Counted from the stretch's first letter, positions 23,560 to 35,640 are shown. The stretch: DNA of 64,000 nt from Mixophyes australis (GCA_036250195.1 JAVHZZ010000002.1:71228205-71292204); one strand, 5' to 3'. Notes: generated by a model from the letters alone, not told the origin. A program made the numbers and translations.

Positions 23560-24579
23560 AGATGAGATAAAATAAGGCAAAATTACACAAACAAGCTATT
23601 TAAAAGTGATACAAAGATCCTTACGATTTGCAGTATTTCTAGTTTATAAATAGAGCTGGGATGACGATGGTCAGTGATGTGGTTGAGGTGGACTGGAAAT
23701 TCCGCATGGAACAACTAAGACCAAAGATTCCACTGAGAAATGTCAAACAGTTTTGAACATTCTAATATTTACTTTGATATTTAGAGCCTTTGATTTGAAT
23801 AGAAATTGGAATGATTTCTCATATTATAAAACAACAGTAATAGTTGTGTCATCACAAGAGAGAGAAGTTGAATGGAAAAATATATCCTGCTTCCAAGTAT
23901 GGTTTATATCAACTGATTTTTGTATATGCGTGCTCCATAAAGGTATACATATATTATTCTGAACAGCATGTTTCTATGTATATTTAGATTTATCAGTTTG
24001 TTGAGTTCTGCTTAGTAACAGCAAGCAGCAGGAAATGGAGATGTTCTAGCTAACTTTAAATAAATGGCTACAAAAAGTAACATTGTAAACTCAAAATAGC
24101 ATAGTCCATAGATCCCAGTGGGGAAATTCAAGTGACAAGTGTTGGGGCATAGCGACGCCATTCAAGGCATCATGGACTTGCTTCCTGCTCTGCAGTTGTG
24201 CAATTTGTGGCACAGCGTAGCACGTGCAGACGTGGGGCAATAATGACTCAATTCACTACAAATCACTTCATCAAGCCGTCTCCCACTTCACACTGAAGAC
24301 CCTTGGCTTTGGAGGGTGGGAATGTCAACGGGCCCTCCCTAGCTTCTGCGAAGGATTGATTTAAATGTTTGAAGGGGATTTGAAGATTTGCCCATCTCTA
24401 ATAGCGATGGAAACAAAGGGATGAGCAGGTGAAAAGACAAAAGTAATGTGCACTCGATGACAGCGTTGGTGTAGACAGGGACTGTTCATTTGGTAGCCCC
24501 TGTGTGGATGCTTAGCACATACAGTATATGTTATAATAAAATCTGTAATTTGTTAAATCGCACCGTGCAGTACTTACTA
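23560..24579. other. No gene seen
   Basis: About 1 kb of AT-rich sequence without recognisable repeat ends or coding signal. Confidence 0.5.
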
Positions 24580-25404
24580 TAATATACACAAGAGGTAGGC
24601 GCCCCTTGACTGATTGGATATTTTTTGGTCAATTCCAGATGCCATGGTTACAACTACAGGGAAAGTAGAAACGCTTATTTGATCGATCAATTATGGTCAA
24701 TGAACACAAGCACAACATCCTTGGACAGTGTTTGTTATTGATACAACCTCCCCTAACATTGAAAATATTGGACTTATTATTTGTTTATTTAATCAATTTT
24801 GGCATGTGGCCAATCATGGAACTATAGTGAACTGGGACTGAGTGCAACATAATATTTTATTTCCTTGTGATTAATGTATTATGAATATGTATTGAACTTT
24901 TATGCCTAAAATGTATGCTTATTATTGTTGTGCATTGGTTTTAGTTACCCCATGGGGAGTATTTTTAGCCCAGATTTAATCACTATTGTAAAAAATTGGT
25001 AATTATAATAAAGGTATACAGCTGGGAAAGTTTATCCAGTCAACTATATAACACTAGGGGGTAAATGTATGAACATGCGGGTTCTTCAACACCCTTTAAA
25101 CTTCCCTTTACAATGCAGCGCCGCTTGAATTTTAATCGCCGAACACGCTTAACACGCGGGTGTTGAAGAACCCGCACGTTCATACATTTACCCCTAAGGT
25201 TGTGTACATTAACAGAATAGTTGATCAATATACACAGATGAAATTAATATGAACCCTGAGTTACATAATTACTGGGGAATACACATTAACAGGATAGCTG
25301 AATAATATACAGGAGAGAGGAAGATTACATATTTCCAATTATAGCATCTAGAACTGACCAAAAGATATCCAATCAGTCAATGAGCGCCTACCTCTTGTGT
25401 GTAT
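24580..25404. mobile_element. Unclassified DNA element with about 62-bp inverted ends
   Basis: Left arm (about 24580-24645) reads ACACAAGAGGTAGGCGCC then GACTGATTGGATA and TTGGTCA. The right arm (about 25343-25404) is its complement, with TGACCAAAAGATATCCAATC and GCGCCTACCTCTTGTG. Between them is non-coding AT-rich DNA, and a palindromic MITE is nested at 25055. The target duplication is unclear, so class is left open. Confidence 0.7.
25055..25194. mobile_element. Palindromic MITE, 37-nt arms
   Basis: Nearly perfect hairpin: arms begin GGGGTAAATGTATGAAC and include GCGGGTTCTTCAACACC, with about one mismatch over 37 nt and a roughly 65-nt centre. The flanks are TA-like, compatible with a Harbinger-type 3-bp duplication, but that is not certain. 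Nested inside the long-TIR element 24580-25404. Confidence 0.85.
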
Positions 25405-25446
25405 AGTACTACTGTTATTCCTGTGACTTGTTACTTTTCAGTGTGG

Positions 25447-25603
25447 TTATTTACTAATCAAAACGCTCAAGACACAATAAAAACCAATCAAATGACTACT
25501 TTGGTGTCTAACTTCCACCAAACCAATGAATGGTAAGTGCCAATTGGTTGATTTCAGTTACTGTACTTTGCATTTTTTTGTACTTTATTAATAAATAACC
25601 CAG
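25447..25603. mobile_element. Possible short MITE
   Basis: Inverted ends GGTTATTTACTAAT and ATTAATAAATAACC about 157 bp apart, with AT-rich, non-coding content. Arms are only about 14-16 nt, so chance similarity in AT-rich DNA is possible. Confidence 0.5.
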
Positions 25604-27048
25604 GTGTTAGAAATAGGACTGTGGTTACCCTTCTCATTCTGAGCCTCTATTAGGTGAATCTCAGAAGTTTATCAGGTTACTTTTATAGGTTAAACCAGGT
25701 GTGATCAACCTGTCCATGGAATCAGAATAATGTCTAAGAGAAAGGTTAAATTAGTGAAACATGGTTTTTTAAAAACAAAAAATTAAAACATATTATTCAT
25801 TAAACAAACAAAAAAATATTTATTATGTGTTTAGTTAAAAGAAGTTCCAGACACAATCAGATATAAGTTTGTAGTATATATATGTTCTATGACAAGCTGC
25901 AGAACACAGAAAGAACATATTCTGATTAGGAAAACTGATTTGGATTAATAAAAAGAGAAATAAAAAAAACAATTGCACTGCATGACAATAGTTGCTTATA
26001 ATGAAATTATAGGATTTATTTTCTGAAATTAAAAATGCAGAACATTAAGAAATATATAACCCTTTAAACATGAAATTCTATTGAAAACCATTTCCACCAT
26101 CAGTGATTAAAACAATGCATCTAGCACAGCTGGGTGACATATTGTTATGGCGTTCTTACCCACTGGTTCTTTGCCCAGTTCCTGGCAGCTTCTTCCCTAT
26201 GAATTAATTTGCTGGGTTTCAGCAGTAGACTCATTTCCAGCAAAATGTATTCTATATGAAACACCAACACTTTAAAACATAAAGCGGCTACAACCCAAAT
26301 GAGCTTACGGTGTAGATGTTTGAGGTAAAGCCTGAGATTGTTAGAGAGTTTCATGGGGAGCTGAACAGAAGAATTCTTAGAGCCATGCTAGAGATAAGGT
26401 TATGACAGAAATGACTGAGGTTCATATATGTTCCACAATATATATGAACAATAAAAAGTAAAAGTATAAACCCCATATGCAAATAAGGTCAATTTCCTCT
26501 TGAATAAAAAGGGCAAAATGGTATTTCCCAAGGGCCCATCACCATGGAGTCAAGGGCCCATCACCATGGAGCCTTGAGAGGTCTCTTTATTACAGTTGCT
26601 TACATGGTGTGTTATGTTTACTACAAATGACTGCTACTAACCTACTGACATCATCTCTACCCATTCTCATTGGAGGCAGTGGGGGGTTCTACCTTTCTCT
26701 CCTGTAAACTGTTGGGGAAGGGACTCAGTAACAGTCAGGGGCTGGCTGGCAGACTGTAGCCCGGGAGGGGGGCAAGCACACAGCACTGGCCCATAGTTAG
26801 TGGTTCATCCTTAAAGGGTGGTTTTCGGTACAATATATATTTATCAATATAAAAATAGGCTATTTTTTTGCTTGACTCAGTGATACTTTATTATTTGAAA
26901 TCATAAATCTAAAAAATTAAAACAAATAATGCAACAAAAAAAGTCACTTTATAGTACATTTTATTTTATATATTCCTTCTCCCTACATCACTTTTTTTTT
27001 TATATAACTGGGTGATTATAATGGGTTTTAAATCATATTATAGGAATA
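25604..27048. other. No gene seen
   Basis: About 1.4 kb of AT-rich sequence. CAGGGGCTGGCTGGCAGA near 26738 resembles a hAT left end, but I found no partner end, so it is not called. Confidence 0.5.
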
Positions 27049-27388
27049 GGCAGCACAGTGGCTTAGTGGTTAGCACTTCTGCCTCACAACACTGGGGTTA
27101 TGAGTTCAATTCCTGACCATGGCCTTATCTGTGTGGCCTTATTTGTATGTTCTCCCCGTGTTTGCGTAGGTTTCCTCTGGGTGCTCTGGTTTCCTCCCAC
27201 ATTCCAAAAACATACTAGTAGGTTAATTGGCTGCTATCAATTGACCCTAGTGTGTCTGTTTCTGTCTGTATGTGTGTGTTAGGGAATTTAGACTGTAAGC
27301 TCCAATGGGGCAGGGACTGATGTGAGTGAGCTCTCTGTACAGCACTGTGGAATTAGTAGTGTTATATAAATAGCTGCTGCTGCTGATA
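27049..27388 (+). mobile_element. Full-length tRNA-derived SINE
   Basis: Head GGCAGCACAGTGGCTTAGTG contains a polymerase III A-box-like TGGCTTAGTGG (27059-27069) and a B-box-like GAGTTCAATTCC (27102-27113). The body has the conserved GTTCTCCCCGTGTTTGCG and GGTTTCCTCCCACATTCC blocks. The tail is GTTATATAAATA then CTGCTGCTGCTGAT. The tail resembles the 3' end of the L2-type LINE at 56300 (GCGCTATATAA), suggesting L2 machinery moved it; that link is inference. Confidence 0.9.
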
Positions 27389-28344
27389 CAATACAAAACA
27401 AATAATATGAAGGGTGCTACTGGACTGAGGAGCAGAACACTAGATGGGAATCTGACACCCTGGCCCACAGCTGGATTAAGGCTCTGTGATCTCAGGGTAC
27501 TTTAGACACGGGGGACCCTTCGATGTAACATATCATTTTAGACAAATACACAGGCAATACTGTGTGCACTACTGTTAGGTGCAGGACATATCTCCCAACT
27601 GTCCTTGTAGTCGGAGCAAATCCTGACTAAGCGAGACAGTCACTCAAATTCAGGACCGTCCCACCGGACTCAGGACAGTTGGCAAACTGTCCTGCTCATT
27701 CCTACCTGTTCTTGTCACTGTCACCACCTGTGGCTGCTGGTGTCTTTAGCTCAGTTGTTGCTTGTCTGGATCCTGAAGTGTTGGAGGCCATATTTGGAAA
27801 AAAAATGGTTTCATGAGATTTAGAAAACTCCAACCTGCCCCGTCGTTAAATCAATAGCACCCTCGTTTTATTATTAGGCTTCCCTCCAGTCCCAACATTA
27901 AACTAATAATATTCACATTTGCTAAACAGATCTATTGCCCTCCAACCAGCCCTGACATTAAACTAATAGTATTTCCATTTAACATATAAACCTATTTCCC
28001 TCCCTCCAAACACCCCCAGCAATAAATTAAATAGCATTTACATTTAATAAATATAACCATTTCGCACATCCATCCCCGGCATTAAATAATTAATATTCAC
28101 ATTTAATAAATATCCCTCCTCCCAAAACTCAGCCCCATATTCAATTAATAGCCTCAAACCACCCCAGCATTAGAGGTCCCGTCACCTCAGTATTAAAGTA
28201 AATAGCCCCACCAATAAATGAAATTGCTCACCATCACCCCACAAATAAAATAGCACTCATTAAATAGTCATTTACATTAAAAATAATTATAATTAGCCCC
28301 CACCTGCACTGCACCATTAAGTAGCTTACCTCCCACACTATATT

Positions 28345-29720
28345 AACATACTGTGCCACACACACACACACACTATATTTACATACTGCGCCCACACACT
28401 AAATTTGCATACTGCTCCCACACTCACACACTATATTTACATACTGCGCCCACACCCACACACTATATTTGCATACTGCTCCCACACTCACACACTATAT
28501 TTACATACTGCGCTCCCACACCCACACACTATATTTACATACTGCTCCCACACTCACACACTATATTTACATACTGCGCTAACACACACACTATATTTAC
28601 ATACTGCCCCCACACACAAACACACACTATATTTACATACTGCACCCCCCCACACACACACAATATTTACATACTGCGCCCCCACACACACACTATATTT
28701 ACATACTGCTCCCACACCACAAGCTATATTTACATATTGCTCCCACACACAATATTTACATACTGCGCCCCCCACAAACACACTATATTTGCATACTGCT
28801 CCCACACTCACACACTATATTTACACACTGCGCTAACACACACACTATATTTACATACTGCCCCCACACACAAACACACACTATATTTACGTACTGCACC
28901 GCCCCACACACACACACAATATTGAGATACTACGCCCCCCACAAACACACTATATTTGCATACTGCTCCCACACCCACACACTATATTTACATACTGCGC
29001 TTGCACACACACTATATCTACTTCTAGTAGGCGACGTCCGGGAGAGGGGCGTGGCTAGAGGGCGGGGCGCCTTGAATCGTGTAATTTTTGGCCCCGTCCC
29101 CTCAAGTAAAATGCAGATTTTTGCGGGGCCAAAATGACACGATTCCCAGTGAATTAGCAAGTTAATTTCGGGATAGGGGAGAAATTTCGGGAGTTGGCAA
29201 GTATGCTATATTTACATACTGCACCCACACACTATATTTACATACTGCGTCCACACACACACACACACACACTCTACAATAACATACCGCCCACACACAC
29301 ACTATATTAACTTAACATAATACAATAGAACACACTGTCAATGTCAACATCGCCCCACACACACTACAGTAATATACTGCCCACACACACTATATTAGCA
29401 TAAAATAATACATTACAATACAACACACTATATTAACCCCCCCACTACAATAACATACTGCCCACACACATTATATTAACATAATACACTACAACACACT
29501 ATATTAACACCCCCCCCACACACACTACAATAACATACTGCCCACAAACACACTATATTAACATAACATATTAAAATACAAGTTGTATTGTATTATGTTA
29601 TGTTAATATAGTGTGTGTGGGCAGTATGTTAATGTAGTATGTGTGTGGGAAGGATGTTAATATAGTGTGTTGTATTATACAGCACACTATACTAACATCC
29701 CCCCCCCCCACACACACACT
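28345..29720. repeat. CA-rich minisatellite with nested element and orientation flip
   Basis: Units of about 28-40 bp centred on ACTATATTTACATACTGC with CACACA runs occupy 28345-29320, interrupted by a small hAT at 29020-29205. From about 29290 the unit drifts to ACTATATTAACATAATACA types. At about 29582 the orientation reverses: arms 29534-29581 and 29583-29627 are complementary. The long open frames over this stretch are repeat artefacts. Confidence 0.92.
29020..29205. mobile_element. Small hAT element inserted inside the minisatellite
   Basis: A GC-rich 186-bp block unlike the surrounding CA-rich repeats, flanked by CTATATCT (29012-29019) and CTATATTT (29206-29213), an 8-bp duplication of repeat-unit sequence with one change. 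The right end reads GGGAGTTGGCAAGTATG, complementary to the CATACTTGCCAACT start of the element at 51523, so both are one family. The left end is degraded. Confidence 0.78.
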
Positions 29721-30179
29721 TACCTTATTACAACCTCGTCACAACCTTATTACAAATCTCTTCACTTCACACATGGGACGGCACTTGTCACGTGGTGCGC
29801 GTCCCATGTAATATCGGCTCAATCACAGACAAGCTGCAGGGAGGGAGGAACCGTGGCCAGTAATGTAAGATGGCTGGTCCCGGAGGAGGGGCCAGCCACC
29901 TATCAATACAGACAACACCGTCCCTAAACAGACTTATTTCTGCCGTCTCAGGGTGCATACGCCCCCCTGCCCCACGGCCCAGCCAATCCCTGGTAACAGT
30001 CCATCTCTGTTGTCAGGTGGAGGGGAGACTAATGTTGGGGGATTGCTAGGTTTAGTAAATCTGTTGCTTCCCAGTTGTTGTGGAACTACAAGTACAAACA
30101 AGCTGGGTTTCAGAGCTGGTATCAAATTATTAGCTGATTGCAGCTCTATTTTCTGTTCTTCACTAGAGTTCAGATACAG

Positions 30180-30600
30180 TCACCAGACATTGGGGTCTTT
30201 GACATCCACTAAAAATGGAGGATTGTATTGTACACTAGCCACTAGAAAATTAGGTCATTGGTATATATGTCCTCTAGCCACAAGAAAATGGGGTCTGTAT
30301 AATGCACTAGCCACCAGAGAATTGGGTCTGCATTCTACAATAGTCACAATTGATTCCAAATTGTGGCTAGTGTAGAATACACACCAAATTATCTGATGGC
30401 TAGCGCATTATACAGATCCCATTTTCTGGTGGCTAGAGGACATATATACCAATTATCAAATTGAACACTAGCCAGCAAATAATGGTATTTGCATTATACA
30501 TTAAACAGCAGAGAATGGGGTCATTGTATTGTACACTATCAGAGAATGTGTCCTGTATTATACCTTATCACTAGAGAATAGGGTCTGTATTTTAAACCGG
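30180..30600. repeat. About 34-bp repeats arranged as a 190-bp palindrome
   Basis: Units of GGGTCTGTATAATGCACTAG followed by CCACCAGAGAATT type recur with period about 34 bp. Arms at 30260-30351 and 30358-30450 are complementary over roughly 92 nt with some mismatches, centred near 30354. Units on the two sides of the centre therefore run in opposite directions, as in the arrays at 1-2206 and 29331-29720. Confidence 0.88.
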
Positions 30601-30672
30601 TCACCAGAATGGGATCTGCATAGAGTCACTGAGCTGGTATACTGTGTGGGTCAGAGTACTCTGTCAGTAGGC

Positions 30673-30745
30673 TCACTGCTAAATATTATTATTATTAATA
30701 TTATTATTTTTTATTTATAAGGCTCCACAAAGTTTCCACAGTGTC
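30673..30745 (-). mobile_element. L2/SINE-type 3' tail fragment
   Basis: On the minus strand it reads CACTGTGGAAACTTTGTGGA then GCCTTATAAATAAA followed by AAT-type trinucleotide repeats, the usual form of an L2-type LINE or L2-mobilised SINE 3' end. Only the tail is present, consistent with severe 5' truncation. Confidence 0.65.
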
Positions 30746-32090
30746 ACACATTGTTCTGATATAATATGTGGGGTCACTGTTGGCATGGTGGGTGGTGGCA
30801 CCTTTGGGAATAATGTGAGAATGTTAATTGAGATCACAAACAACAGGGCTTTGGCTGAAAGTCTGGTGCACATTTTGCCAGCTTCTCCTTAGGTATTAAA
30901 ACGTCCCGCCAGCAATCAAAAATAATTGTGCCCAGCTCAGTTCTCTGTGGAACAAATGTATTTCATTCGCCTGGCTTGTAACCACCTATTTTGCCCTCCA
31001 GGTATAGCTATGAATTTTGTAAACAAGATGAACCTGAGAGGATTTGTAGTGGGAAGTTTCGGATAGCTATATCATTTCAATCTTAAAGGGGTTGTAAGTG
31101 CCCTTGCGTGAAATGCAGTGCTTTTCCCAGAAACTGTCTGGGAGTAGCTTGAAAGAGCGGGCATATGGGTGACATATGACTCGTTGTTAATTGTGGCCTT
31201 CTTCAGCTCATAATAAGTCAGATCACACTTTCAATCTTATTCGAAAGCTGTTATAAGCAGTGGTCCATATTGACCTGTTGTCCTAAAATTAGAATAGTGG
31301 TCATGAGACCCTTATGATGCATTTACAAACTCTAGGTTCAAGTTCAATTTCCTAGGTACACGATATGTATACCAAGTTTATACTAAGGTGTAGACATAAA
31401 TTATATTCCAATAGCCAACTGCAAAGTACAAAAAGAGATATTCTGCAAATCATCTAGGGAATTAGTCTGCTTGCCATGTATGGGGTTAAGAAGGAATAAT
31501 CTGACTTCTGTGAGGACAAACTGGCCATCAACTTGCTTTGGTTGTGTTTTGCCTTCCTCTAGATCAGGAAAGCTGACTTAAACTCAGTTGACTTGTGTGT
31601 TTTTTCACCTTCATTACCTATGTAACTGTGTTCTCCTACCACATGTCATAACCCTACAATTGTGACTACAAGTCATAAATTCAACAACTAAGATGGCAGA
31701 GAAACAACTTTTAGGATACACTCAGCAGAGAGACACAGTGATCACACTTGTGACAGGACATTGCTAAGTAGTCATTAGCATTGTAAATGACTCTATGCCA
31801 TGGCATGTCTCTTCATAGTAGATATGGCAATAGGACACGCAATTGGTGCTACTGTTTGTGCATAAAGTAACACCAACAAATAGATCCCGAACAGACAGCA
31901 TCAAAAATTGAAACCGATTCAATTTGCTTGAATTTTACTGGTTCAGGGGTCTCATACATGTTTACGGAGAAATCTTTAATGTACACCAGTTTGAATTTAG
32001 CGGTTCGAAAAAGTTTGAGGTTTGCCATTCGCTTTGATGGTAAAAGTAATAATTATACAATGTTGCCTGCTCAAGTATAAGCGGCTACAC
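30746..32090. other. No gene seen
   Basis: About 1.3 kb of unique AT-rich sequence. Its right part (from about 31900: AAAATTGAAACCGATTCAAT, TTTAGCGGTTCG) may belong to a diffuse inverted-repeat element reaching to about 34060, discussed as a finding. Confidence 0.5.
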
Positions 32091-32098
32091 TTTATAGT

Positions 32099-32378
32099 CA
32101 GGGCCATCTTAACAACATTATGGGCCCCCGGGCAAAGCAGTGCACCGGGGCCCCTACATATATAGATATATAGATGTATAGAGATACAGATATAGATATA
32201 GATATATAGAGATAGAGATAGATAGATGTACTTGCTCAGTGACTCTTGAAGGTTTTTCTTGCAGGTTTTTTCTTTTGCAGTATTATTTATTCTAATTAAG
32301 AGCCCTGCATATGGGGCCCCCTTGCCCATGGGGCCCCCGGGCACCTGCCCATCATGCCCAATGGAAAAGATGGCCCTG
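32099..32378. mobile_element. Short hAT element with perfect TSD
   Basis: Flanked by TTTATAGT on both sides (32091-32098 and 32379-32386). Ends CAGGGCCATCTTAACAAC and the complement of CAGGGCCATCTTTTCCATTG. Subterminal GGGCCCCCGGGCA blocks are inverted relative to each other. The centre has a GATATAGATA-type microsatellite (about 32158-32232). No coding capacity. Confidence 0.93.
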
Positions 32379-32386
32379 TTTATAGT

Positions 32387-34149
32387 ATCTTAACACTTTT
32401 TCATTTGAAAAACAGTATTGTATTTGAAGTTTACCATTTGACATTTGTGTTTGAGGTTTGTTGCTTTCAATAGTAAAGTGATAAAATGTGTTCATTTCAC
32501 TTCGAGAATGGTTGAGACATTTTCCCCATGTGTGAATTGACTGGTTCATGTGCAAACAGTTAACATCACAAGAATTCATCTCAAATTTCCGTTGAACTTT
32601 CAAATTTCAGATTCAATTTTTTGAACTAGGTTGAGAAACAGTTAAGCAAAATTGAGCATATAGCGTCAAAGTCATACCTGCACCTAATCTGGTGCAGCAA
32701 GAATGGCATGCATTTTAATTCAAACAAAAAATATTAATATGCTATCTTATCATTGAACAATTTGTACACACACGGAGCCATGAAGATATAATATGAAATA
32801 TATTTCAGTGAAATCATCTTGTTTATTGTGATGAATACAGTACTTTCTAATTTGGAGCTGGAGCAATCACAGAAAATAGATTGAATAGTTATAATTAAGC
32901 AATCCGACAACACATTAAGTGATACACGTGTTCTGGTACTGGGGGAGGTCAACCTATTCAATCTCGGATCTCTTGGGTTATAGTTAATCTGTTTATGACT
33001 GTTCATATTCCATACACATGACAATAATAACTTACAACCTGCAATTTATGTACCAAATCTTGCATGCGGTCTGAGACTGTAAAACAACCTCTTTGTGTGC
33101 AGATTGTGTCTTCAAAGTCAAATTTAAGCAATTTATACCTGTGTTTCTATGGTCTGTTTATTGCATTGAACATGTTTCCCAAAGTCGTTTAAAGGATTTC
33201 TCAAAATAGAAGTTAAATATGAATTATGTATTGCTCTTGGGCTGTACATAATAAAATAACAGTACTCACCCCCAGCTGGTACCATCATTCATTCAAAAGC
33301 TAGGATGGCATTTTGACATCTGAAAATAAGGTGCAGAGAGTTTAATTTTGAACTATAAGAACCTCTCTATCCAGCTCAAACTATCCTGCAAGTCTTATAT
33401 AAAGGGGTGGGACAAGTGGTCGAAGTGGGCGGGCATATCATACCACATCTACCACTGTTTTTATTTTAGCTCCTGATGCAACGTCGGGCACATGTATGTA
33501 ATGTGTGGACAAACACTCCCCTTACCAGTGCGGTCGCACTTTACATAGATGTGACAGTTGGCACATTCACCTTGCCTTTTTTACCTTTTTGTACCTCTCA
33601 GGTTCCCGTACTCACTGCAGAAGTGGAAACTTGGGTGACTACTAAAGTTGCTCAAATTTCTTAAAACTGTTGTTTGAACCAGTTCTTTGAATTGGATCAA
33701 AAGTTTGAAAATTTGCTGGAAATTTAGATCAACAAAAAAAGAAATCCAAGGTAAATTTTAACAATGTGAACTAACTCAAACATATTTGAACTTACATGGA
33801 TACATTTTAACAGTTAACAGCAAACTTGTAACATAGTAAGGTTCAATAAAAAAGTTAGGATACTATAAAATATAGTCACTTAAGATCGCACTAGCAACAT
33901 TTTTAATGCAAATGGCTAACCTTATCTGTGAACACAAGCCGCAAATTCCGAACCGCAAAATTGAATTGCCATGACTTTATGATTGTACCTCAAACTTTAA
34001 ACTCCTCAAACTGGTGAAATTAAATCAAAATTGAATTTAAATTTTCAAGCATTTCTAGTGAGTACTAATATTTGAATATTTACTAACCCGTGAGCAGTAT
34101 ATAATTAGTTTTTAACTTTTGGGTGGAGAAACTCTAAAGGACCTGTCCA
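32387..34149. other. No gene seen; possible diffuse AT-rich element
   Basis: About 1.8 kb without a supported exon. Weak inverted similarity exists between 31900-32050 and 33930-34060 (GGTTCG, GTTTGAGGT and AATTGAATT motifs), so an old DNA element may enclose the hAT at 32099. Confidence 0.4.
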
Positions 34150-34316
34150 GGGGCGAGTTTCAAAAGTGGAGATGTTACCTCTGGCAACCAATTACATTCT
34201 AGCTACCATTTATTTAGCACATTCTACAAAATGACAGCTACAATCTGATTGGTTGCTATAAGCAAAATCTCCACTTTTGAAACCCACCGGAAACTCGCAG
34301 CTTGATACATTTACCC
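34150..34316. mobile_element. Palindromic MITE
   Basis: Arms share AAAAGTGGAGATGTTACCTC and its inverted partner AAAATCTCCACTTTTG, with ATCTGATTGGTTGCTATAAG near the centre-right. Ends run into CATTTACCCC at the right; the left end is shorter. Same family as the middle element of the 50.2-51.1 kb nest (GTGGAGATGTTGCC). Confidence 0.8.
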
Positions 34317-34639
34317 CTAAACGTATGTTTGTGATTAACCAGTTGTGTTTTATTCTTGTGTCTGGTTTTTCAGTTTTAAACTTTCAATTATATTGCTTTC
34401 CTATGCCCACATCTCACCCCTTGAAGATTATTTACTTTTCCATTTTCCATGGCAGCCATTACAATGGGTTAGCCCCTTCTAGCTTTAAGTAGACATGAAA
34501 TTAGAAATGCCTTCATTTCGTAGGAGTAGCTCCACCTCTTCCCTTGTGTTATTTCCTGTCTTTAGATGAAGAGAGAGAGGACAGGTAGCAGTACGTTCTT
34601 TTTAGTGTGTAGGGGTCTCACCTGCTTGCAGTGGCCCCA

Positions 34640-35640
34640 GCAACTCCCCACTGGTGGAGCAAATTCACATTTCCGTAAATTCAATTCTCACTGAAATAAG
34701 TGAAGGACATTTTCTGAAATCCATAGATCTTTGGGATGCCTACTTACATATCTGTTTTGCAGATCATCATCAGAGATTCCTCAGTTTCTGCATCCTGAGA
34801 CAGCATTTTTAGTTCATGTGCTTTTTCTTTGGTCTGGCAATATCTCCATTCACCAAAGTATTAATTACACTGGTGACAGAATTACAGAAACAGAGGATCA
34901 CTCTCTGGCAGTATCTGGTTGACATCTTATTGACAGGGAATTCAGAGCATATTGTCCAATCCAGGATAGCTCAAGTAGTGTATTTTCTGCAGGAACAAAG
35001 CTGGATTATAAACAAAGCAAAGAATAATCTTGTGTTATCACAGCAGATAAAAAATCTTGGACTCCAAATAGACACTGTGCAAAACAAAGTATCTCTACCA
35101 AAGTAGAGGTGCATCAAGATCTTTAGCTTGTCATTTACAAGTCTGACATCAGTTACAATATGAAGGGGCCTTCACTTCCTAAGAAGGCTTTCCTCCACTA
35201 TAGGAATTCTCCCTTGTGCACATTGCCACATCTGAAATCTCCAGTTAGATCAGTGGAATCGCAGAAAAACATCTCATATCTATTCCATTCAAGGGACCAC
35301 CAGAACGGAAGCAGAATACAAAACTAAGAGAATTGGGAGTGTCTCTTTCGGAATCAGATTGGATAATACGACAGACTCTAGTACCACAGGCTGGGTGCTT
35401 ACCTCCTGTCAAAATTGTCACAGGGTGTATGGTCGCAGAACAAAATGAACTTACACGTTCTGTAAATATGGGCAACCCTCAAGTATACATAATGGCGACA
35501 AATCAGAGCACCAAATTTCCTAGGATCTTCTCTCACCACAAAGTTCTAGGAACAGAAGGGATGGATGCTCTGGCAATCCCATTGATGGGGGCATTTCTAA
35601 TCTACAGAAAGCTACCAGGGACTAACATATTTTAATGGTT
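34640..35640 (+). pseudogene. DIRS-type retroelement reverse transcriptase remnant
   Basis: Translation around 34716-35106 gives DLWDAYLHI, a FFGLAISP-like motif, a fingers/palm motif YLVDILLTGNS where YLDD is expected, GW-IIN..K.NL and a LGLQIDT motif. These are in the order seen in DIRS/Ngaro reverse transcriptases. Near 35360 a TDSSTTGWVLTS-like segment resembles the start of the RNase H domain. Several frame changes and stops break the frame, and one active-site Asp is replaced by Val. No tyrosine recombinase or terminal repeats were found, so this is a fragment. DIRS assignment is from memory of the motif style. Confidence 0.72.

Larger units (their letters stand above)
27455..29990 (-). 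mobile_element. Composite hAT-like repeat with minisatellites
   Basis: No clean end pair was found, but the parts match the recurring hAT plan on the minus strand. Near 29990 is a GC-rich end. A stem ACATGGGACG / CGTCCCATGT lies at 29773-29811 around a CACGTG motif. A minus-strand donor-like AAGGTAAGTG sits near 29724, followed by the CA-rich minisatellites. Further on are AT-rich units of about 55-60 bp (ATTAAATTAATAGC type, 27845-28300). The block at 27680-27800 recurs at 44965-45050 and 48245-48330. The left side has CAGCTGGATTAAGGCTCTG at about 27473. Boundaries are approximate. Confidence 0.6.

Noticed and set aside
26738..26800. CAGGGGCTGGCTGGCAGA, a possible hAT left end
   Set aside because: No partner end or duplication found downstream.
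27059..27113. A- and B-box-like motifs that could suggest a tRNA gene
   Set aside because: The body and tail are those of a dispersed SINE, and no cloverleaf with acceptor stem is evident.
28353..28925. 190-codon plus-strand open frame rich in His, Thr and Tyr
   Set aside because: Produced by the CA-rich minisatellite; overlapping frames are open on both strands, the hallmark of a stop-poor repeat.
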